Shown here piece by piece: positions 35,233 through 45,519 of a DNA stretch of 64,000 nt. Source of the stretch: an uncultured Alphaproteobacteria bacterium (GTDB taxonomy: Bacteria; Pseudomonadota; Alphaproteobacteria; Caulobacterales; Aquidulcibacteraceae). The position numbers were made by a program, and so were the translations under genes. The stretch lies in contig CADEEL010000007.1 in assembly GCA_902826335.1 (NCBI GenBank), positions 40,773 to 104,772 of the forward strand. The letters are read 5' to 3'. Under the pieces are notes generated by a model. That model saw nothing but the letters and a program-made list of their open reading frames with translations. It was not told the DNA's origin and did no database searches. How positions within the stretch are numbered: position 1 is the stretch's first letter; every line of letters starts with the position of its first letter.

Positions 35233-36045
35233 TTATTCGCGGGCGACAATATCACGCTGCAGCGCTTCCGCCGCATCGAGCGCGGCCCAGGTCGGGCACG
35301 CGGTCCAGGCCGAGGGCCAGGTTGTCGCCGGCGTCGCGCGAACAAGGCGGCGCAACACAGGATGGCGCGCCGCGCTCCAGGCGTTCCGTTGCGCGGCGGG
35401 AAGATCAAAGAACGACAAAACCAAGCGGTCCGGCGCGGCGCGCGCGAGGCGTTCGAGCGGCGCGGGCCGCCAGCCGGCCCCCGACTCGCTGTTCTCCGCG
35501 CCGGCTTCACGCAGGATCGCATCCACAAGCGTGCCGCGCCCGGCCGTGACGCCGCCCGGCGTCACGTAGAGCACGCGCACAGGACGCGCCGGGCGCATAT
35601 GCGTCAGCGCCGCACGGCGCGCCTCGAGCGCGTGTGCAAAGGCCTCGCCTCGCTCAGCCTGGCCGAAGGCGCGCGCGGCGCGGCGCACATCGGCGATGAC
35701 GCCTTCGATCGTCTCGCTCCAGCCAACAGTGAGCACGCGCGCGCCGCGCCGCGCCAACGCGGCTGTTAGCGTTGGGCCGCCGCCGAAGGCGCGCACGACG
35801 AGATCGGGATGCAGCGTGGCGACTTCTTCGAGTGTTGGGCGGACGCGCGCCAGGCCGCGCGCACGCGCGCGTTCGTAGGAATCGATTGCGCCGGCGCCGC
35901 GCGACACGGCGGTGATTTGGTCTCGATCGGCCAAGCGCAACACATATTGATCGGCGCAGAAATCCAGCGAAACGATGCGGCGTGGCTGCGCCTGTGCTTG
36001 CGGCGCCACGCACAGGAGCGCCGCAATCAGGAAAACGCGATGCAC
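35233..36045 (-). CDS. btuF: Cobalamin ABC transporter substrate-binding protein (BtuF-like)
   Basis: 270 residues from GTG 36045, which places a normal signal peptide (HRVFLIAALLCVAPQAQA) at the start and overlaps btuD by 19 bases; no ATG fits. The periplasmic-binding fold follows: RRIVSLDFCADQYVLRLADRDQITAVSRGAG, LEEVATLHPDLVV. BtuF-type proteins deliver B12 to the BtuCD pump. Assignment to B12 rather than haem or siderophore rests on the shared operon with a riboswitch-controlled TonB receptor. Confidence 0.87.
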   Translation of the reverse strand: MHRVFLIAALLCVAPQAQAQPRRIVSLDFCADQYVLRLADRDQITAVSRGAGAIDSYERARARGLARVRPTLEEVATLHPDLVVRAFGGGPTLTAALARRGARVLTVGWSETIEGVIADVRRAARAFGQAERGEAFAHALEARRAALTHMRPARPVRVLYVTPGGVTAGRGTLVDAILREAGAENSESGAGWRPAPLERLARAAPDRLVLSFFDLPAAQRNAWSAARHPVLRRLVRATPATTWPSAWTACPTWAALDAAEALQRDIVARE

Positions 36046-36764
36046 GGCCCTGCCTCCGACTCGGCAAGACGCGCGCCGCGCCCAAAGGCGCACGCCAGCG
36101 TTTCACTCGTCAGCGCCGCGCGCGGCGGCCCATCGGCGATGATGCGCCCCTCCGCCAGAATGAGAACGCGCGTCGCCAACCGGTTGACGAGCGGCAAGTC
36201 ATGGGTGGCGAACATTAACGCCGAAGACGCGCCAGCGAGCACATTGGCAAGCCGCGCGCCCTGCGCCGGATCGAGATTGGCGCTCGGCTCGTCCAGCAAC
36301 AGCAGCGGCGCCGCTTGCGCCAAGGCGCGCGCCAGGTGCGCCCGGGCCTGCTCACCGCCGGACAATGTATCCAGCCGCCGCGTGGCGAAACGCGTCATGT
36401 CTGTCGCTTCGAGGGCCGCGTCGATGGCGGCGCCCTCCCCCTGCGCTGTTCCGTACGAGAAACGCCCGAGCGCAGCGAGCGCGCGGACACTGATCGGCCA
36501 TGCCGCATGCGCGCGCTGCGGCAAATAAGCCGCCATGCGGGCGCGGTTCAGCGGGCTCATTGTATGCGCGTCCGCGCCGCCCAAGCGCACACGGCCCGCT
36601 AGCGGGGTGACAAATCCAAGCGCGGCGCGCAGCAAAGTTGTTTTGCCCGCGCCGTTAGCGCCGATCAGCGCCACGCGCTCTCCAGCGGCGATGGAGAAAG
36701 ACACCCGCACAACGACGCGCCCGCCAAGCGCGATTTCGCAGGCGTCAAATTCAATAAGACTCAT
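36027..36764 (-). CDS. btuD: Cobalamin ABC transporter ATPase (BtuD-like)
   Basis: 245 residues. Complete ABC motifs: Walker A GANGAGKTT near residue 35, Q-loop YLPQRAHA near 80, signature LSGGEQARAHLARAL near 134, Walker B LLLLDEPSANLDP near 153, and the switch His in FATHDLPL. It overlaps both the permease gene (four bases) and btuF (19 bases), which implies coupled translation. Confidence 0.93.
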   Translation of the reverse strand: MSLIEFDACEIALGGRVVVRVSFSIAAGERVALIGANGAGKTTLLRAALGFVTPLAGRVRLGGADAHTMSPLNRARMAAYLPQRAHAAWPISVRALAALGRFSYGTAQGEGAAIDAALEATDMTRFATRRLDTLSGGEQARAHLARALAQAAPLLLLDEPSANLDPAQGARLANVLAGASSALMFATHDLPLVNRLATRVLILAEGRIIADGPPRAALTSETLACAFGRGARLAESEAGPCIAFS

Positions 36765-37762
36765 GGCGCGCGCTCCGCCAGGCGCGCTGCGGCCAGAATA
36801 AAGATTGGCGCACCGATAAAAGCGGCCGCTACGCCCAAAGCCAGCGGCTGATCGAACGGCGCCAAGCGCACCGCGAGATCAGCCACGAGAAGCAAAACGG
36901 CGCCGGTCAGCGCGGCCGGCGCGAGCGTGCGCGCGGGATCGTGACCCACCAGGCCGCGCACAAGGTGCGGCGCGGCGACGCCGACAAAGCCGATGATCCC
37001 AGCCAGCGCCGTCGCCGCGCCGGCGGTCAGCGCGACGCCGATAATAATCCGTACGCGCACGGACGTGACCGCCACGCCGAGGCTGCGCGCGGCCTCATCA
37101 CCCAGCGCCAAGGCCGAGAGCGGGCGCCCCGCCGCCATCAGCAGGGCGCCGCCCACAACAATTGGCGGCGCGGCCAGCGCCAGTTCGTCAAAGCTGCGAT
37201 TGGCGAGCGAGCCAAGCGTCCAATTGACGAGATCCGCCAACGTCATGAGTGCGGGCGCGAGATTGAGCGCCAGCGCAATGCCCGCGCCTGACAGACTCGA
37301 TACGCCGACGCCGATGAGGATGAGCCCGGACACGCCCACCAGCCGCACGCCCAAGGCGCAGACGAGCGCGGCCGCGCCCAGCGCGCACAAAAACGCGCTC
37401 GCCGCCGGCGCCCAGGGCGCGAGCGCGGCCCAGCCGAAAGCGAACGCGATCACCGCGCCAAGCGAAGCGAAGCCTGAGACGCCCAGCACGCCGGCGTCCG
37501 CGAGCGGATTGCGCAACAGGCCCTGGAGCGCGGCGCCGCTCAGCCCAAGCGCGCCGCCCACCAAAGCAGCGGCAAGCGCGCGCGGCGCGCGGATCGACCA
37601 GACGATATCCCGTGCGATTCCATCGCCGCCGCCGGCAAGCGCGGCCAAGGCTTCCGCAAGGCTTAGCCTACCCGGCCCGATGAGCGCATGCGCGGCGACC
37701 AGCGCAATCACCGCGCCCGCGAGCATTGCGTTGAGTGCGCGATCGCGCGCGCCGCTGCTCAC
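36761..37762 (-). CDS. btuC: Cobalamin ABC transporter permease (BtuC-like)
   Basis: 333 residues, FecCD/BtuC family with about ten helices. Family markers: RAPRALAAALVGGALGLSGAALQGLLRNPLADAGVLGVSGFASLGAV near residues 52-98 and GIIGFVGVAAPHLVRGLVGHDPARTLAPAALTGA near 260, the coupling helix that contacts the ATPase. It overlaps btuB and btuD by four bases each. Confidence 0.94.
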   Translation of the reverse strand: MSSGARDRALNAMLAGAVIALVAAHALIGPGRLSLAEALAALAGGGDGIARDIVWSIRAPRALAAALVGGALGLSGAALQGLLRNPLADAGVLGVSGFASLGAVIAFAFGWAALAPWAPAASAFLCALGAAALVCALGVRLVGVSGLILIGVGVSSLSGAGIALALNLAPALMTLADLVNWTLGSLANRSFDELALAAPPIVVGGALLMAAGRPLSALALGDEAARSLGVAVTSVRVRIIIGVALTAGAATALAGIIGFVGVAAPHLVRGLVGHDPARTLAPAALTGAVLLLVADLAVRLAPFDQPLALGVAAAFIGAPIFILAAARLAERAP

Positions 37763-39687
37763 GGCGCCAATCTCACGCCAACTAGAACCGAGCGCGGCGC
37801 GCCCGCGAAGCCATTCGCCGGCTCATAGACTTCACCGATGAGATTGTCGGCGGCGATGAACAGGCGCGCGCCAGTCACCACCTCAAATGAGCTCGACGCC
37901 CGCACGACTTCGTAGGATGGCGTTAGACCGACGCCATCCGAAAAACCATCATCGCCATAGAGCCGGTCCGCCCGCGCGCCGACAGAGCGCCAAGACAATT
38001 CGACATCAAACGGACCTGGGCGCCATTCCACGGAAGCGCGCCAGACATGGCGCGGCCGACGCAGAAGCGCTTCGCCTGTCTCCGCATCGCGTGCGCGAAC
38101 GTTTGTGTAGCTGGCGCTCAGCGTGAGGCTATCGGCGGGGCGAAGCGTCACTTCGCCCTCCGCACTTTGAAGCTCCGCGCGGGCGACATTGGCGTAAGTA
38201 AATAAGTGCCCGAACTCGATCAGATTATCGATGTCGTTCGCGCGCAGGCGCGCGGACATGGTCAGCCCATCGTCTCGGCCGAAAGCGGCGATGCGCGCAT
38301 CCGCGCCGATCTCCCACCCGGCGCCCTCTTCCGCCCGCAGATTTGGATCTCCGAACGAAACAAAGCGCTCATAGAGCGTCGGCGCGCGATAGGACGTTCC
38401 AGCGGCCGCGTAGAGGCGCCCCGCGCCAAGATCGTACGAGGCGCCGAGCCGCCATGTCGCCGCCGCGCCGAACCCGTCATGCTCATCGACGCGCACGGCG
38501 CCTGTCATGGTCACGGCGCGCCAGCGCGCCTGGGCGGAGACAAACGCGCCGACTTCATCCTGCGCCGCCGTCACGAAATTCGAAGGCGGTGGAAAGCCGA
38601 AGGATTCCGCGATCTCGACTTCGTCGCGTATCGCCACAGCGCCGAGCACGAAGGCGATGTTCTCGAACGCGCCGAGCGCGCCGAGGCGCGAATCCACTGT
38701 CAGCTCAAGCGAACGGCGAGTTCCATCATAAAATTCAGTGGCCAGACCGCCATCGGCCTGAACGCGCGCCTGCCCGACCCAGGCGCCGCGCGCGCGCAGC
38801 GTGATGGCGTCGGCGAGGGCCCATGTCGCGCCCAGCGCGACAAGCGAAAGGTCGTTGCGCGCGATCTCAAGGTCTGGATCGTCCGCGCGATATTCTTGAA
38901 TCGTCGCGAAATCGAATGGAAAGGCGTCGAAGTCCGCACGCGCCTCGCGGCGCCGCGCGATGAGATCGATGGAGATGGCGTCGCTCACGGCCAGATCGAA
39001 CACGCCGGTCAGTGTCGAAGATTCAGCGCCGTCCGGATCGCCCGTGTGCGTGGCCATGCGCGCGGGCACAATGTCATAACCGCCCGTCGCGAACCCCTCG
39101 GCGGAGACCGCATAGCGCAGCGCGCCGATCGTTCCGTCCACACCAGCTGCGCCGACAAGCGTATCGAATGACCCGCCCGCCACATCCAGCCGCGCATTGA
39201 GCGCGCCCGCACCTCCATGGCGCGGCAAGAGGTTGATCGCGCCGCCCAACGCATCCGAACCATACAGCGCGCTCATCGGCCCCTCGACAATTTCGATGCG
39301 CGCCAGCGCGCCGGCCATATCCTGGCCCGCATCGAACGCCGAGGCGGGTGATGCGGGATCGTTCAGGCGCAGGCCGTCAAACAGAACGAGCGCGTGTCCC
39401 GAATTGGCGCCGCCAATGAAGAGGCTGGTCTGTTGGCCCAACGGCCCCGCGCGCACGATGTCGAGCCCCGGCGTGTGGGCGAGCGCCGCCTCCAACGTGA
39501 CATCGCCACGCGCAAAGGACTCGCCCGCCTCGATCACCGTGACATCGGCTGGCAGCGCGCGCGCATCCGATGCGTGACGTGTGGCGGTGACGATCACGGT
39601 TTCATCGGCGTCCTCGGCGTAGGCGCCGTGCGCGGCGCCCAGAACAAGCGCGGCTGCGCCAAGCATCAGTCGTTTCATGATTTGCAT
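37759..39687 (-). CDS. btuB: TonB-dependent cobalamin receptor (BtuB-like)
   Basis: 642 residues from ATG 39687, with GAGGA five bases upstream; ATG 39678 is the alternative. Signal peptide [24 protein letters not shown], then a TonB box-like [11 protein letters not shown], a plug domain ([63 protein letters not shown]) and a 22-strand barrel ending in a BtuB-like LVGVRLAP. It imports B12 across the outer membrane using TonB. A cobalamin riboswitch precedes it. Confidence 0.93.
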   Translation of the reverse strand: MQIMKRLMLGAAALVLGAAHGAYAEDADETVIVTATRHASDARALPADVTVIEAGESFARGDVTLEAALAHTPGLDIVRAGPLGQQTSLFIGGANSGHALVLFDGLRLNDPASPASAFDAGQDMAGALARIEIVEGPMSALYGSDALGGAINLLPRHGGAGALNARLDVAGGSFDTLVGAAGVDGTIGALRYAVSAEGFATGGYDIVPARMATHTGDPDGAESSTLTGVFDLAVSDAISIDLIARRREARADFDAFPFDFATIQEYRADDPDLEIARNDLSLVALGATWALADAITLRARGAWVGQARVQADGGLATEFYDGTRRSLELTVDSRLGALGAFENIAFVLGAVAIRDEVEIAESFGFPPPSNFVTAAQDEVGAFVSAQARWRAVTMTGAVRVDEHDGFGAAATWRLGASYDLGAGRLYAAAGTSYRAPTLYERFVSFGDPNLRAEEGAGWEIGADARIAAFGRDDGLTMSARLRANDIDNLIEFGHLFTYANVARAELQSAEGEVTLRPADSLTLSASYTNVRARDAETGEALLRRPRHVWRASVEWRPGPFDVELSWRSVGARADRLYGDDGFSDGVGLTPSYEVVRASSSFEVVTGARLFIAADNLIGEVYEPANGFAGAPRSVLVGVRLAP

Positions 39688-39828
39688 CCGTCCTCGCGGC
39701 CGGCGCCGGGCGCGCGCGGCCATTAACGACATCGCCGGCGCGCGCGGACGCGCGGCCCAGCCGGCCTCGATGTCGTTTGGACGGAAATCCGCCTCCCCCG
39801 GGCCTGGTCCCGGGCCGGGAAACACGAC

Positions 39829-39990
39829 GGCGACGGCAGGTCTCCTGGCTCACGGCTCGGACGCGTTCGCCGCCTTCCCACCCCAATTGGGGCAGTGGCG
39901 ATCATGGCGAACGCTCGCCGCTTACAGTTGCGGGCACAGCCGCGGCCTTGGGCGAACCCGCACCGCGTTCCCTCTTCACGCCCCTCACGA
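39829..39990 (-). promoter_or_regulatory. Cobalamin riboswitch (adenosylcobalamin aptamer)
   Basis: Read on the minus strand, the conserved blocks come in the right order: GGGAA (39972-39968), GGTG, CCCGCAACTGT (39934-39924), GCCACTG (39899-39893), GGGAAGGC (39879-39872) and the B12 box GAGCCAGGAGACCTGCC (39851-39835). It lies about 140 bases before btuB in the leader, so bound B12 should shut down btuB-btuC-btuD-btuF. A GC-rich hairpin (CCCGGG arms, 39797-39814) between aptamer and start may be the expression platform. Aptamer ends are approximate. Confidence 0.95.
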
Positions 39991-40186
39991 GGCGACCGTC
40001 TGGATAGACTCTGCCGCCAACGGGCCGAACGATCAAGCGCCCGGGCAAGCAAGCATGGCAGGAAACGTGCATCGCCTTGACCGGCGCCCTCGCGCCCAGC
40101 CAAATCCTGCGCTAGAGGACCAAAATCCGCTTCGCCGGCGCCGGCGCGCATCGCCGCCCCGTCCGGCCCCTTCACCCGATCTGGAG

Positions 40187-42043
40187 ATGCGCGTGACGCA
40201 GCAGACGATTCCGGGCCTTGCCCCGGCGCCCACGACCCATAAGGGCCTTATCGAATGGGTGGGCGCCATCGCGGCGCTGACCAAGCCAGATCGCGTGCAC
40301 TGGTGCGACGGATCGGATGCTGAGTTCGCGGCGCTGACGGATGATCTCGTGGCGCGCGGCACGCTGAAGCGGCTCAATCCCGCCAAGCGCCCCAATTCCT
40401 TCTACGCCGCATCCGATCCGCGCGACGTGGCGCGCGTGGAGAGCCGCACATTCATTTGCGCTGAAAACGAAATCGACGCGGGCCCCACCAATAATTGGAA
40501 AGCGCCAGATGAGATGCGCGCCACGCTGAACGGCTTGTTCGACGGCGCGATGCGCGGGCGCACGATGTATGTCGTTCCGTTCTCGATGGGCCCGGTCGGC
40601 TCGCCGATCAGCGCCCTCGGCGTCGAGATCACGGACTCCGGCTATGTGGCGGCCTCGATGCGCATCATGACGCGCATGGGCAAGGCCGCGCTCGATGCGC
40701 TGGGTTCGGATGGTTTCTTCGTGCCGGCCGTGCATTCGCTCGGCGCGCCGCTGGCGCCGGGCGCCAAGGATGTTTCCTGGCCGTGCAACGAGACGAAGTA
40801 TATCGTGCATTTCCCCGAGAGCCGGGAAATCTGGTCCTATGGGTCGGGCTATGGCGGCAACGCGCTGCTCGGCAAGAAATGCTACGCGCTGCGCATCGCC
40901 TCCGTCATGGCGCGCGACGAAGGCTGGCTCGCCGAGCACATGCTGATCTTGAAGCTCACTTCGCCGTCGGGCGGCGTGAAATACGTGGCGGCGGCGTTTC
41001 CATCCGCGTGCGGAAAAACCAATCTCGCCATGCTCGAACCGACGCTGCCCGGCTGGAAGGCGGAAACGATCGGCGATGACATCGCCTGGATGCGCTTCGG
41101 CGCGGACGGGCGCCTGCGCGCCATCAATCCGGAAGCCGGCTTTTTCGGCGTCGCGCCCGGCACAGGCTACACCACGAACCGCAACGCGCTCCACTCGATG
41201 GACCGCAACACCATTTTCACGAATGTCGCGCTGACCGGCGATAACGATGTGTGGTGGGAGGGGCTCACGCCAACGCCGCCGCCCGGCCTCACCGATTGGC
41301 AAGGCAATCCCTGGCTCGCCGAGTCCAAATTTCCCGCCGCGCACCCAAATGCGCGGTTCGCCTGCCCGGCCGGGCAATGCCCGATCATCGCGCCCGAATG
41401 GGAAGACCCGGACGGCGTGCCGATCGATGCGATCCTCTTCGGCGGGCGGCGCGCCAGCGCGGTGCCGCTGGTGACGGAAGCGTTCGATTGGCGCCATGGC
41501 GTGTTTCTCGCCTCCAACGTCGCCTCGGAAGGCACGGCGGCGGCGGAAAACAAGGTCGGTGAATTGCGGCGCGATCCGTTCGCGATGCTGCCGTTCTGCG
41601 GCTACAATATGGGCGATTATTTCGCGCACTGGCTGAAGATCGGCGCGCGGGCGGACGCAGGGAATCTCCCGCGCATCTATTTCGTCAATTGGTTCCGGAA
41701 GAACGTCGAGGGAAAATATGTGTGGCCCGGCTTCGGTGAGAATGCGCGCGTGCTGAAATGGATATGCGAACGCCTCGACGGCGCGGCGGAGGCTGTCGAT
41801 ACGCCGATCGGGCGCGTGCCGGCGCGCGGCGCGCTGGATGTGAGCGGGCTTTCTCTTTCAGATGAAGCGCTCGATCTTCTGCTCGGCGTCGATATCGATG
41901 TGTGGCGCGAGGAAGCTGCGCTCATCCCGCCGCACTATGAGAAGTTCGGCGCGCGCTTACCGGCTGAATTGTGGGACGAACAGCGCGCGCTTACGGCGCG
42001 GCTGGAGGGCCAGCCACGCGCCGCGCGTCACGCGGCGGGGTAG
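40187..42043 (+). CDS. pckG: Phosphoenolpyruvate carboxykinase, GTP-dependent
   Basis: 618 residues. GTP-type motifs: [13 protein letters not shown] (P-loop with the reactive Cys) near residue 275, [31 protein letters not shown], and [24 protein letters not shown]. It converts oxaloacetate to PEP for gluconeogenesis. ATG 40187 directly abuts GGAG; GTG 40193 (MTQQTIPGL) has better spacing and may be the true start. Many alphaproteobacteria use the ATP-type enzyme instead. Divergent from btuB; the 3' end overlaps the convergent efflux gene by 53 bases. Confidence 0.95.
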   Translation: MRVTQQTIPGLAPAPTTHKGLIEWVGAIAALTKPDRVHWCDGSDAEFAALTDDLVARGTLKRLNPAKRPNSFYAASDPRDVARVESRTFICAENEIDAGPTNNWKAPDEMRATLNGLFDGAMRGRTMYVVPFSMGPVGSPISALGVEITDSGYVAASMRIMTRMGKAALDALGSDGFFVPAVHSLGAPLAPGAKDVSWPCNETKYIVHFPESREIWSYGSGYGGNALLGKKCYALRIASVMARDEGWLAEHMLILKLTSPSGGVKYVAAAFPSACGKTNLAMLEPTLPGWKAETIGDDIAWMRFGADGRLRAINPEAGFFGVAPGTGYTTNRNALHSMDRNTIFTNVALTGDNDVWWEGLTPTPPPGLTDWQGNPWLAESKFPAAHPNARFACPAGQCPIIAPEWEDPDGVPIDAILFGGRRASAVPLVTEAFDWRHGVFLASNVASEGTAAAENKVGELRRDPFAMLPFCGYNMGDYFAHWLKIGARADAGNLPRIYFVNWFRKNVEGKYVWPGFGENARVLKWICERLDGAAEAVDTPIGRVPARGALDVSGLSLSDEALDLLLGVDIDVWREEAALIPPHYEKFGARLPAELWDEQRALTARLEGQPRAARHAAG

Positions 42044-43478
42044 CGTTCGACGGCCCGCCGCCAAACGCGCGGTAAACGGCGATGGCGGCGTTGGCCTGCG
42101 CGGCCTCGGCCTCGATCCGCGTCAGGCGCGCATCGATCAGCAATTGATCGCTCCGCAAGCGATCGGCGAGGCTTCTGATCCCCGCTTCCTGCGCCGCGCG
42201 TTGCCCGCGCGCCGCGATCTCCGCCGCCGCCTCCGCGGCGCGCGCGGCCGTGAGGCGCCGTGCGCCCTGATCGAGTGCAGTGAGCGCGTTCGCCGCTTCG
42301 CCGACGGCGCTGTTGACCGTATCGCGATAACGCACCAGCGCCTGCTCGAAGCGCGCGTCGCTTGCGTCGGCGAGCGCCTGGCGCTGGCCCCAAGCGAATA
42401 GAGGAATGGTGATGAAGGGCGTCAGCGAAAGGCCGCCCGTGCGATTGGCGACGGGCATGCCGATCAAATTGTCGACGATGGAAATCTGTCCGGTGAGATT
42501 GAGCTGGGGCAGCAAGTCCCCGCGCGCGAGCCCAACTTGCGCCGCGGCGATCAACGCATTGGCCTCGGCCTGGGCTACATCCGGGCGCAAGCGCACCAGA
42601 TCGGCCGGCGCGGGCGGGGCCGCGGTGATCGCCAAAGTCGGCACAGTAGATACGGCCTGCAGCGCGGCGCTCACATCCGGCGCATCCGCGCCCGGCGCAC
42701 GCCCCCGCAGCACCGCCAGCGCACGCTCGGCGCGCAGCACTTCAATCTCAACATTCGGCAATTGCGCGCGATTGGTTTCGGCCTGCCGGCGCGCGTCAGC
42801 CGCGTCGGATGGCGAGGCGAAGCCGGCCTCGGCGCTGATGGCCAGAATGTTCGCGAGTTGATCGGCGTTGGCCACGGCGTCCCGCAACGCGGCGCGACTC
42901 TGCTGGGCCGCGCGCAGGCCGACATAGGTCTGCGCCGTGTCCGCCGCGAGCGCGACTTGCGCGCCGCGATAATCGGACTGAGCCAACCGCCGGCTGGCGC
43001 GCGTGCCAAGTGCGGTGGCTTCGATGCGCCCAAAGAGCGGCACTTCCCAGGCGATCTGCGGCCCGTAATCGCCGCTCATCTGTTCGGCTTCCGTGCCGAG
43101 CCCATCGGCCGTGCGCAGATCGGGGCCATCTAGCGCCTGATTGTAGCGCCCGCGTCCAAACCCATCGATACGCGGCAACACACTGGCCACTGACGCGCGC
43201 GTCTGCGCCCGCGCCTCGCGCACGCGCAGCGCGGCCAATTGCACCGACCCGCCATTGATGAGCGCGTCGGCGATCAATTCATCGAGCACGGGATCGTTGA
43301 AGCCGCGCCACCAATCGGTAAGAGACGCAGGGTCGGCCGCGCCCGCCGGCGCATCGATCCAGGCGTCAGGCAAGGGGCCGGGCTGGGGCCGCTCGCCGGG
43401 AATGAGCGCGCACGCGGCGAGCGCGCTGGCCATCGCCAAGCTCGCCGTTCCGCGCGCCAGACGCGCCACCCGCCTCAT
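41991..43478 (-). CDS. Outer-membrane efflux lipoprotein (NodT/OprM family)
   Basis: 495 residues from ATG 43478, behind a strong GGGGAGG; ATG 43502 is possible. A lipobox (SALAAC, Cys 23) makes it an outer-membrane-anchored lipoprotein. Two OEP repeats are visible, with [19 protein letters not shown] early and [33 protein letters not shown] in the middle. It forms the TolC-like exit duct of an RND pump; the pump genes lie divergently at 43608-48588 and share the operator at 43542. Confidence 0.92.
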   Translation of the reverse strand: MRRVARLARGTASLAMASALAACALIPGERPQPGPLPDAWIDAPAGAADPASLTDWWRGFNDPVLDELIADALINGGSVQLAALRVREARAQTRASVASVLPRIDGFGRGRYNQALDGPDLRTADGLGTEAEQMSGDYGPQIAWEVPLFGRIEATALGTRASRRLAQSDYRGAQVALAADTAQTYVGLRAAQQSRAALRDAVANADQLANILAISAEAGFASPSDAADARRQAETNRAQLPNVEIEVLRAERALAVLRGRAPGADAPDVSAALQAVSTVPTLAITAAPPAPADLVRLRPDVAQAEANALIAAAQVGLARGDLLPQLNLTGQISIVDNLIGMPVANRTGGLSLTPFITIPLFAWGQRQALADASDARFEQALVRYRDTVNSAVGEAANALTALDQGARRLTAARAAEAAAEIAARGQRAAQEAGIRSLADRLRSDQLLIDARLTRIEAEAAQANAAIAVYRAFGGGPSNATPPRDARRVAGPPAAP

Positions 43479-43541
43479 CAACGCCTCCCCTTCAGCGCTC
43501 ATAGCATCCTTGACTTCCCCGCGCGCGCTTTCCATTTAGTG

Positions 43542-43555
43542 AGCGAACGTTCGCT
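43542..43555. promoter_or_regulatory. Palindromic operator for the TetR regulator
   Basis: AGCGAACGTTCGCT is a perfect 14-base palindrome and directly abuts an AT-rich TTTATAT that could be a -10 for tetR. It lies in the 129-base gap between divergent efflux genes, the expected place for a TetR-family operator that controls both directions. GAACGTTC-type cores are common for such regulators. Confidence 0.78.
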
Positions 43556-43607
43556 TTATATGCGGCGCCGCAGGACTGGTTCAAGGCCCGGCGCGCCGGG
43601 AGTGTCC

Positions 43608-44210
43608 ATGGCCCGTCTCGCCGATCCCGCCCTCGCTGTGCGCCGCCGGCAGCAAATCCTCGACGCGGCGGAGCTGTGCTTTCGCCGCCGCGGCTTTCAC
43701 CAGGCGACCATGCAGGAAATCTGCGCCGAGGCGCGCATCAGTCCTGGCGCGCTTTACCGCTATTTCGACTCGAAAGCGGACATCATCGCCGCCATCGCCG
43801 AGGACAAACACCGCACCGCCGAATTGGCCACCGAGCGGGCGGCGGGCGAGGGCGGCCTTGTCGAGGCCTTGACCGGCCTGTGCGGCAATTTCCTGACCGA
43901 TTTCGCCCGCTGCGAATTCGCGCCGCTCTACGCCGATATTGTCGGGGAAGCGGCGCGCGATCCGCTACTGCGGCGCAGGCTGGCGGAGATCGATGCGCAC
44001 AGCCGCGCGTGCCTCGCACGGGGCATTGCGGCCGGACAAGCGCGCGGGGAAGTCGATCCCGCGCTCGATCCGAGCGACGCCGCCCAGCTTGTCATGGCGG
44101 CGATCGAGGGGGTCTGCATGCGCGCCGCAATGACACAGTTCGATGGCGGAGAAGATTCGCTGCGTGTCTTTCGCGCCTTCATCGCGCGCTATCTTGCGCC
44201 GGCGCCGTGA
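43608..44210 (+). CDS. TetR-family regulator of the RND efflux genes
   Basis: 200 residues from ATG 43608, with GGGAG seven bases upstream. The N-terminal helix-turn-helix is clear: RRRQQILDAAELCFRRRGFHQATMQEICAEARISPGALYRYFDSKADIIAAIAE. The C-terminal ligand domain carries AAQLVMAAIEGVCMRAAMTQFDGG. It is the first gene of a run with the membrane-fusion and pump genes. It probably represses both divergent units through the palindrome just upstream, with the ligand unknown. Confidence 0.92.
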   Translation: MARLADPALAVRRRQQILDAAELCFRRRGFHQATMQEICAEARISPGALYRYFDSKADIIAAIAEDKHRTAELATERAAGEGGLVEALTGLCGNFLTDFARCEFAPLYADIVGEAARDPLLRRRLAEIDAHSRACLARGIAAGQARGEVDPALDPSDAAQLVMAAIEGVCMRAAMTQFDGGEDSLRVFRAFIARYLAPAP

Positions 44211-44268
44211 CGATGGGTGCCCGCCCCCTTATGTTGACGCCCATGCGCCCGGCGCAGGAGCCCATGGC

Positions 44269-45516
44269 ATGAATGCGCCCATCCAACCCCCGACGCCGCC
44301 ATATGTGACGCACAATCCGCCCGATCAGGTGGATGAGGCCCCAGCGCAAACGCCGGGCGCGCGGCGGCGCTTGATCGCCCTCATCGTCACGGGCGTGGCG
44401 GCGGCGGCGATCACGATTTACGTGCTCACCCATCTCGGCGGCGAAGACGCCGCGAACGCGCCGGTCGATCCGCGCCAGGCCGTCACCGTGGCGCGCGCCG
44501 CGCCGCAAGCGTTCACCCCGATCATCTCGCTCTCGGGCGAGGCGCGCCCCGTGCGTGATATCCAGGTCGTCGCGCCGATGAGCGGGGTGCGCATTCTGCA
44601 ATTGATGGCCGATGAGGGCGATACGGTGCGCGCCGGCCAGGCGCTGGCGCGCCTGGAGACGTCCGTGGCCACGGCGCAGATCAGGGCCGCGCAAGCGATG
44701 GTGGCCGAGGCGCAATCGGGCGCGGTGCGTGCGCGCGGAGAATTCGAACGGGCGGACGCCATTCGCGAATCCGGCGCGCTCTCAACCGAAGCGATCGAGC
44801 AACGCCGGGCCGCGGCGGCGGCGGCCGATGCGCGCCTGGCGGCGGCGCGCGCCCAACTCGCGGAAGTCAATGCGCGCATGCAGGGCGGCTATGTGCGTGC
44901 GCCAGTGGCGGGCCTCGTCATCGATCGGTCGGCGCAATTGGGGCGGCTGGTCGATGGGCAAGTGTTGTTCCGCATCGCGGGCGACAACGATCTTGAAGTT
45001 TCCGCGCAAGTGGCGGAGGGGGACATTCTGGCCTTGCGCGAGGGCCAGGAAGCGACGTTCCGTCTGGTCGATGGCAGCGAAGTGACGGCGCGCCTTCGCC
45101 GCACCGCCGCCTCCATCGATTCACGCACGCGCACGGGCGAGGCCTTGTTCGCCCTGCCGCGCGGCTCGCAGGTGCGCGCCGGCATGTATCTGCGCGGCGA
45201 GGCGCGGCTGGCGCCGCGCCAGGCGCTCTCCGTTCCGCAAACGGCGGTGCTCTATGACGATGGGCGCGCCTATGTGTTCGTGATCGACGCCGAAGATGTC
45301 GCGCGGCGCACGCTGGTTCGCCTTGGCCTTCGTCAGAATAACATGGTCGAGATCGTGAGCGGCGTGCCGGCTGGCGCGCGGGTCGCCGGCGCGGGCGCGG
45401 CGTTCTTGCAAAGCGGCGATGGGGTGCGCCCGATTGAGCCGCAAGCGCCAACGCCGCCGCCGGCCACGGCGCAACAAAATGGCGTCGCGCTGCGCGGCCG
45501 CGCGGGCGGCGAATAA
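44269..45516 (+). CDS. RND membrane-fusion protein (HlyD/AcrA family)
   Basis: 415 residues from ATG 44269. A membrane anchor (LIALIVTGVAAAAITIYVL, about 36-54) is followed by the lipoyl half (ISLSGEARPVRDIQVVAPMSGVRILQLMADEGDTVRAGQALARLE), a coiled hairpin (EFERADAIRESGALSTEAIEQRRAAAAAADARL), the second lipoyl half (GGYVRAPVAGLVIDRSAQLGRLVDGQVLFRIA) and beta-barrel domains. It bridges pump and outer duct. The stop is three bases before the pump gene ATG. Confidence 0.93.
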   Translation: MNAPIQPPTPPYVTHNPPDQVDEAPAQTPGARRRLIALIVTGVAAAAITIYVLTHLGGEDAANAPVDPRQAVTVARAAPQAFTPIISLSGEARPVRDIQVVAPMSGVRILQLMADEGDTVRAGQALARLETSVATAQIRAAQAMVAEAQSGAVRARGEFERADAIRESGALSTEAIEQRRAAAAAADARLAAARAQLAEVNARMQGGYVRAPVAGLVIDRSAQLGRLVDGQVLFRIAGDNDLEVSAQVAEGDILALREGQEATFRLVDGSEVTARLRRTAASIDSRTRTGEALFALPRGSQVRAGMYLRGEARLAPRQALSVPQTAVLYDDGRAYVFVIDAEDVARRTLVRLGLRQNNMVEIVSGVPAGARVAGAGAAFLQSGDGVRPIEPQAPTPPPATAQQNGVALRGRAGGE

Positions 45517-45519
45517 GGC

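Noticed and set aside
40172-41629. 485-residue minus-strand frame opposite pckG
   Set aside because: Arg/His-rich shadow of a well-supported PEP carboxykinase gene; no family similarity.
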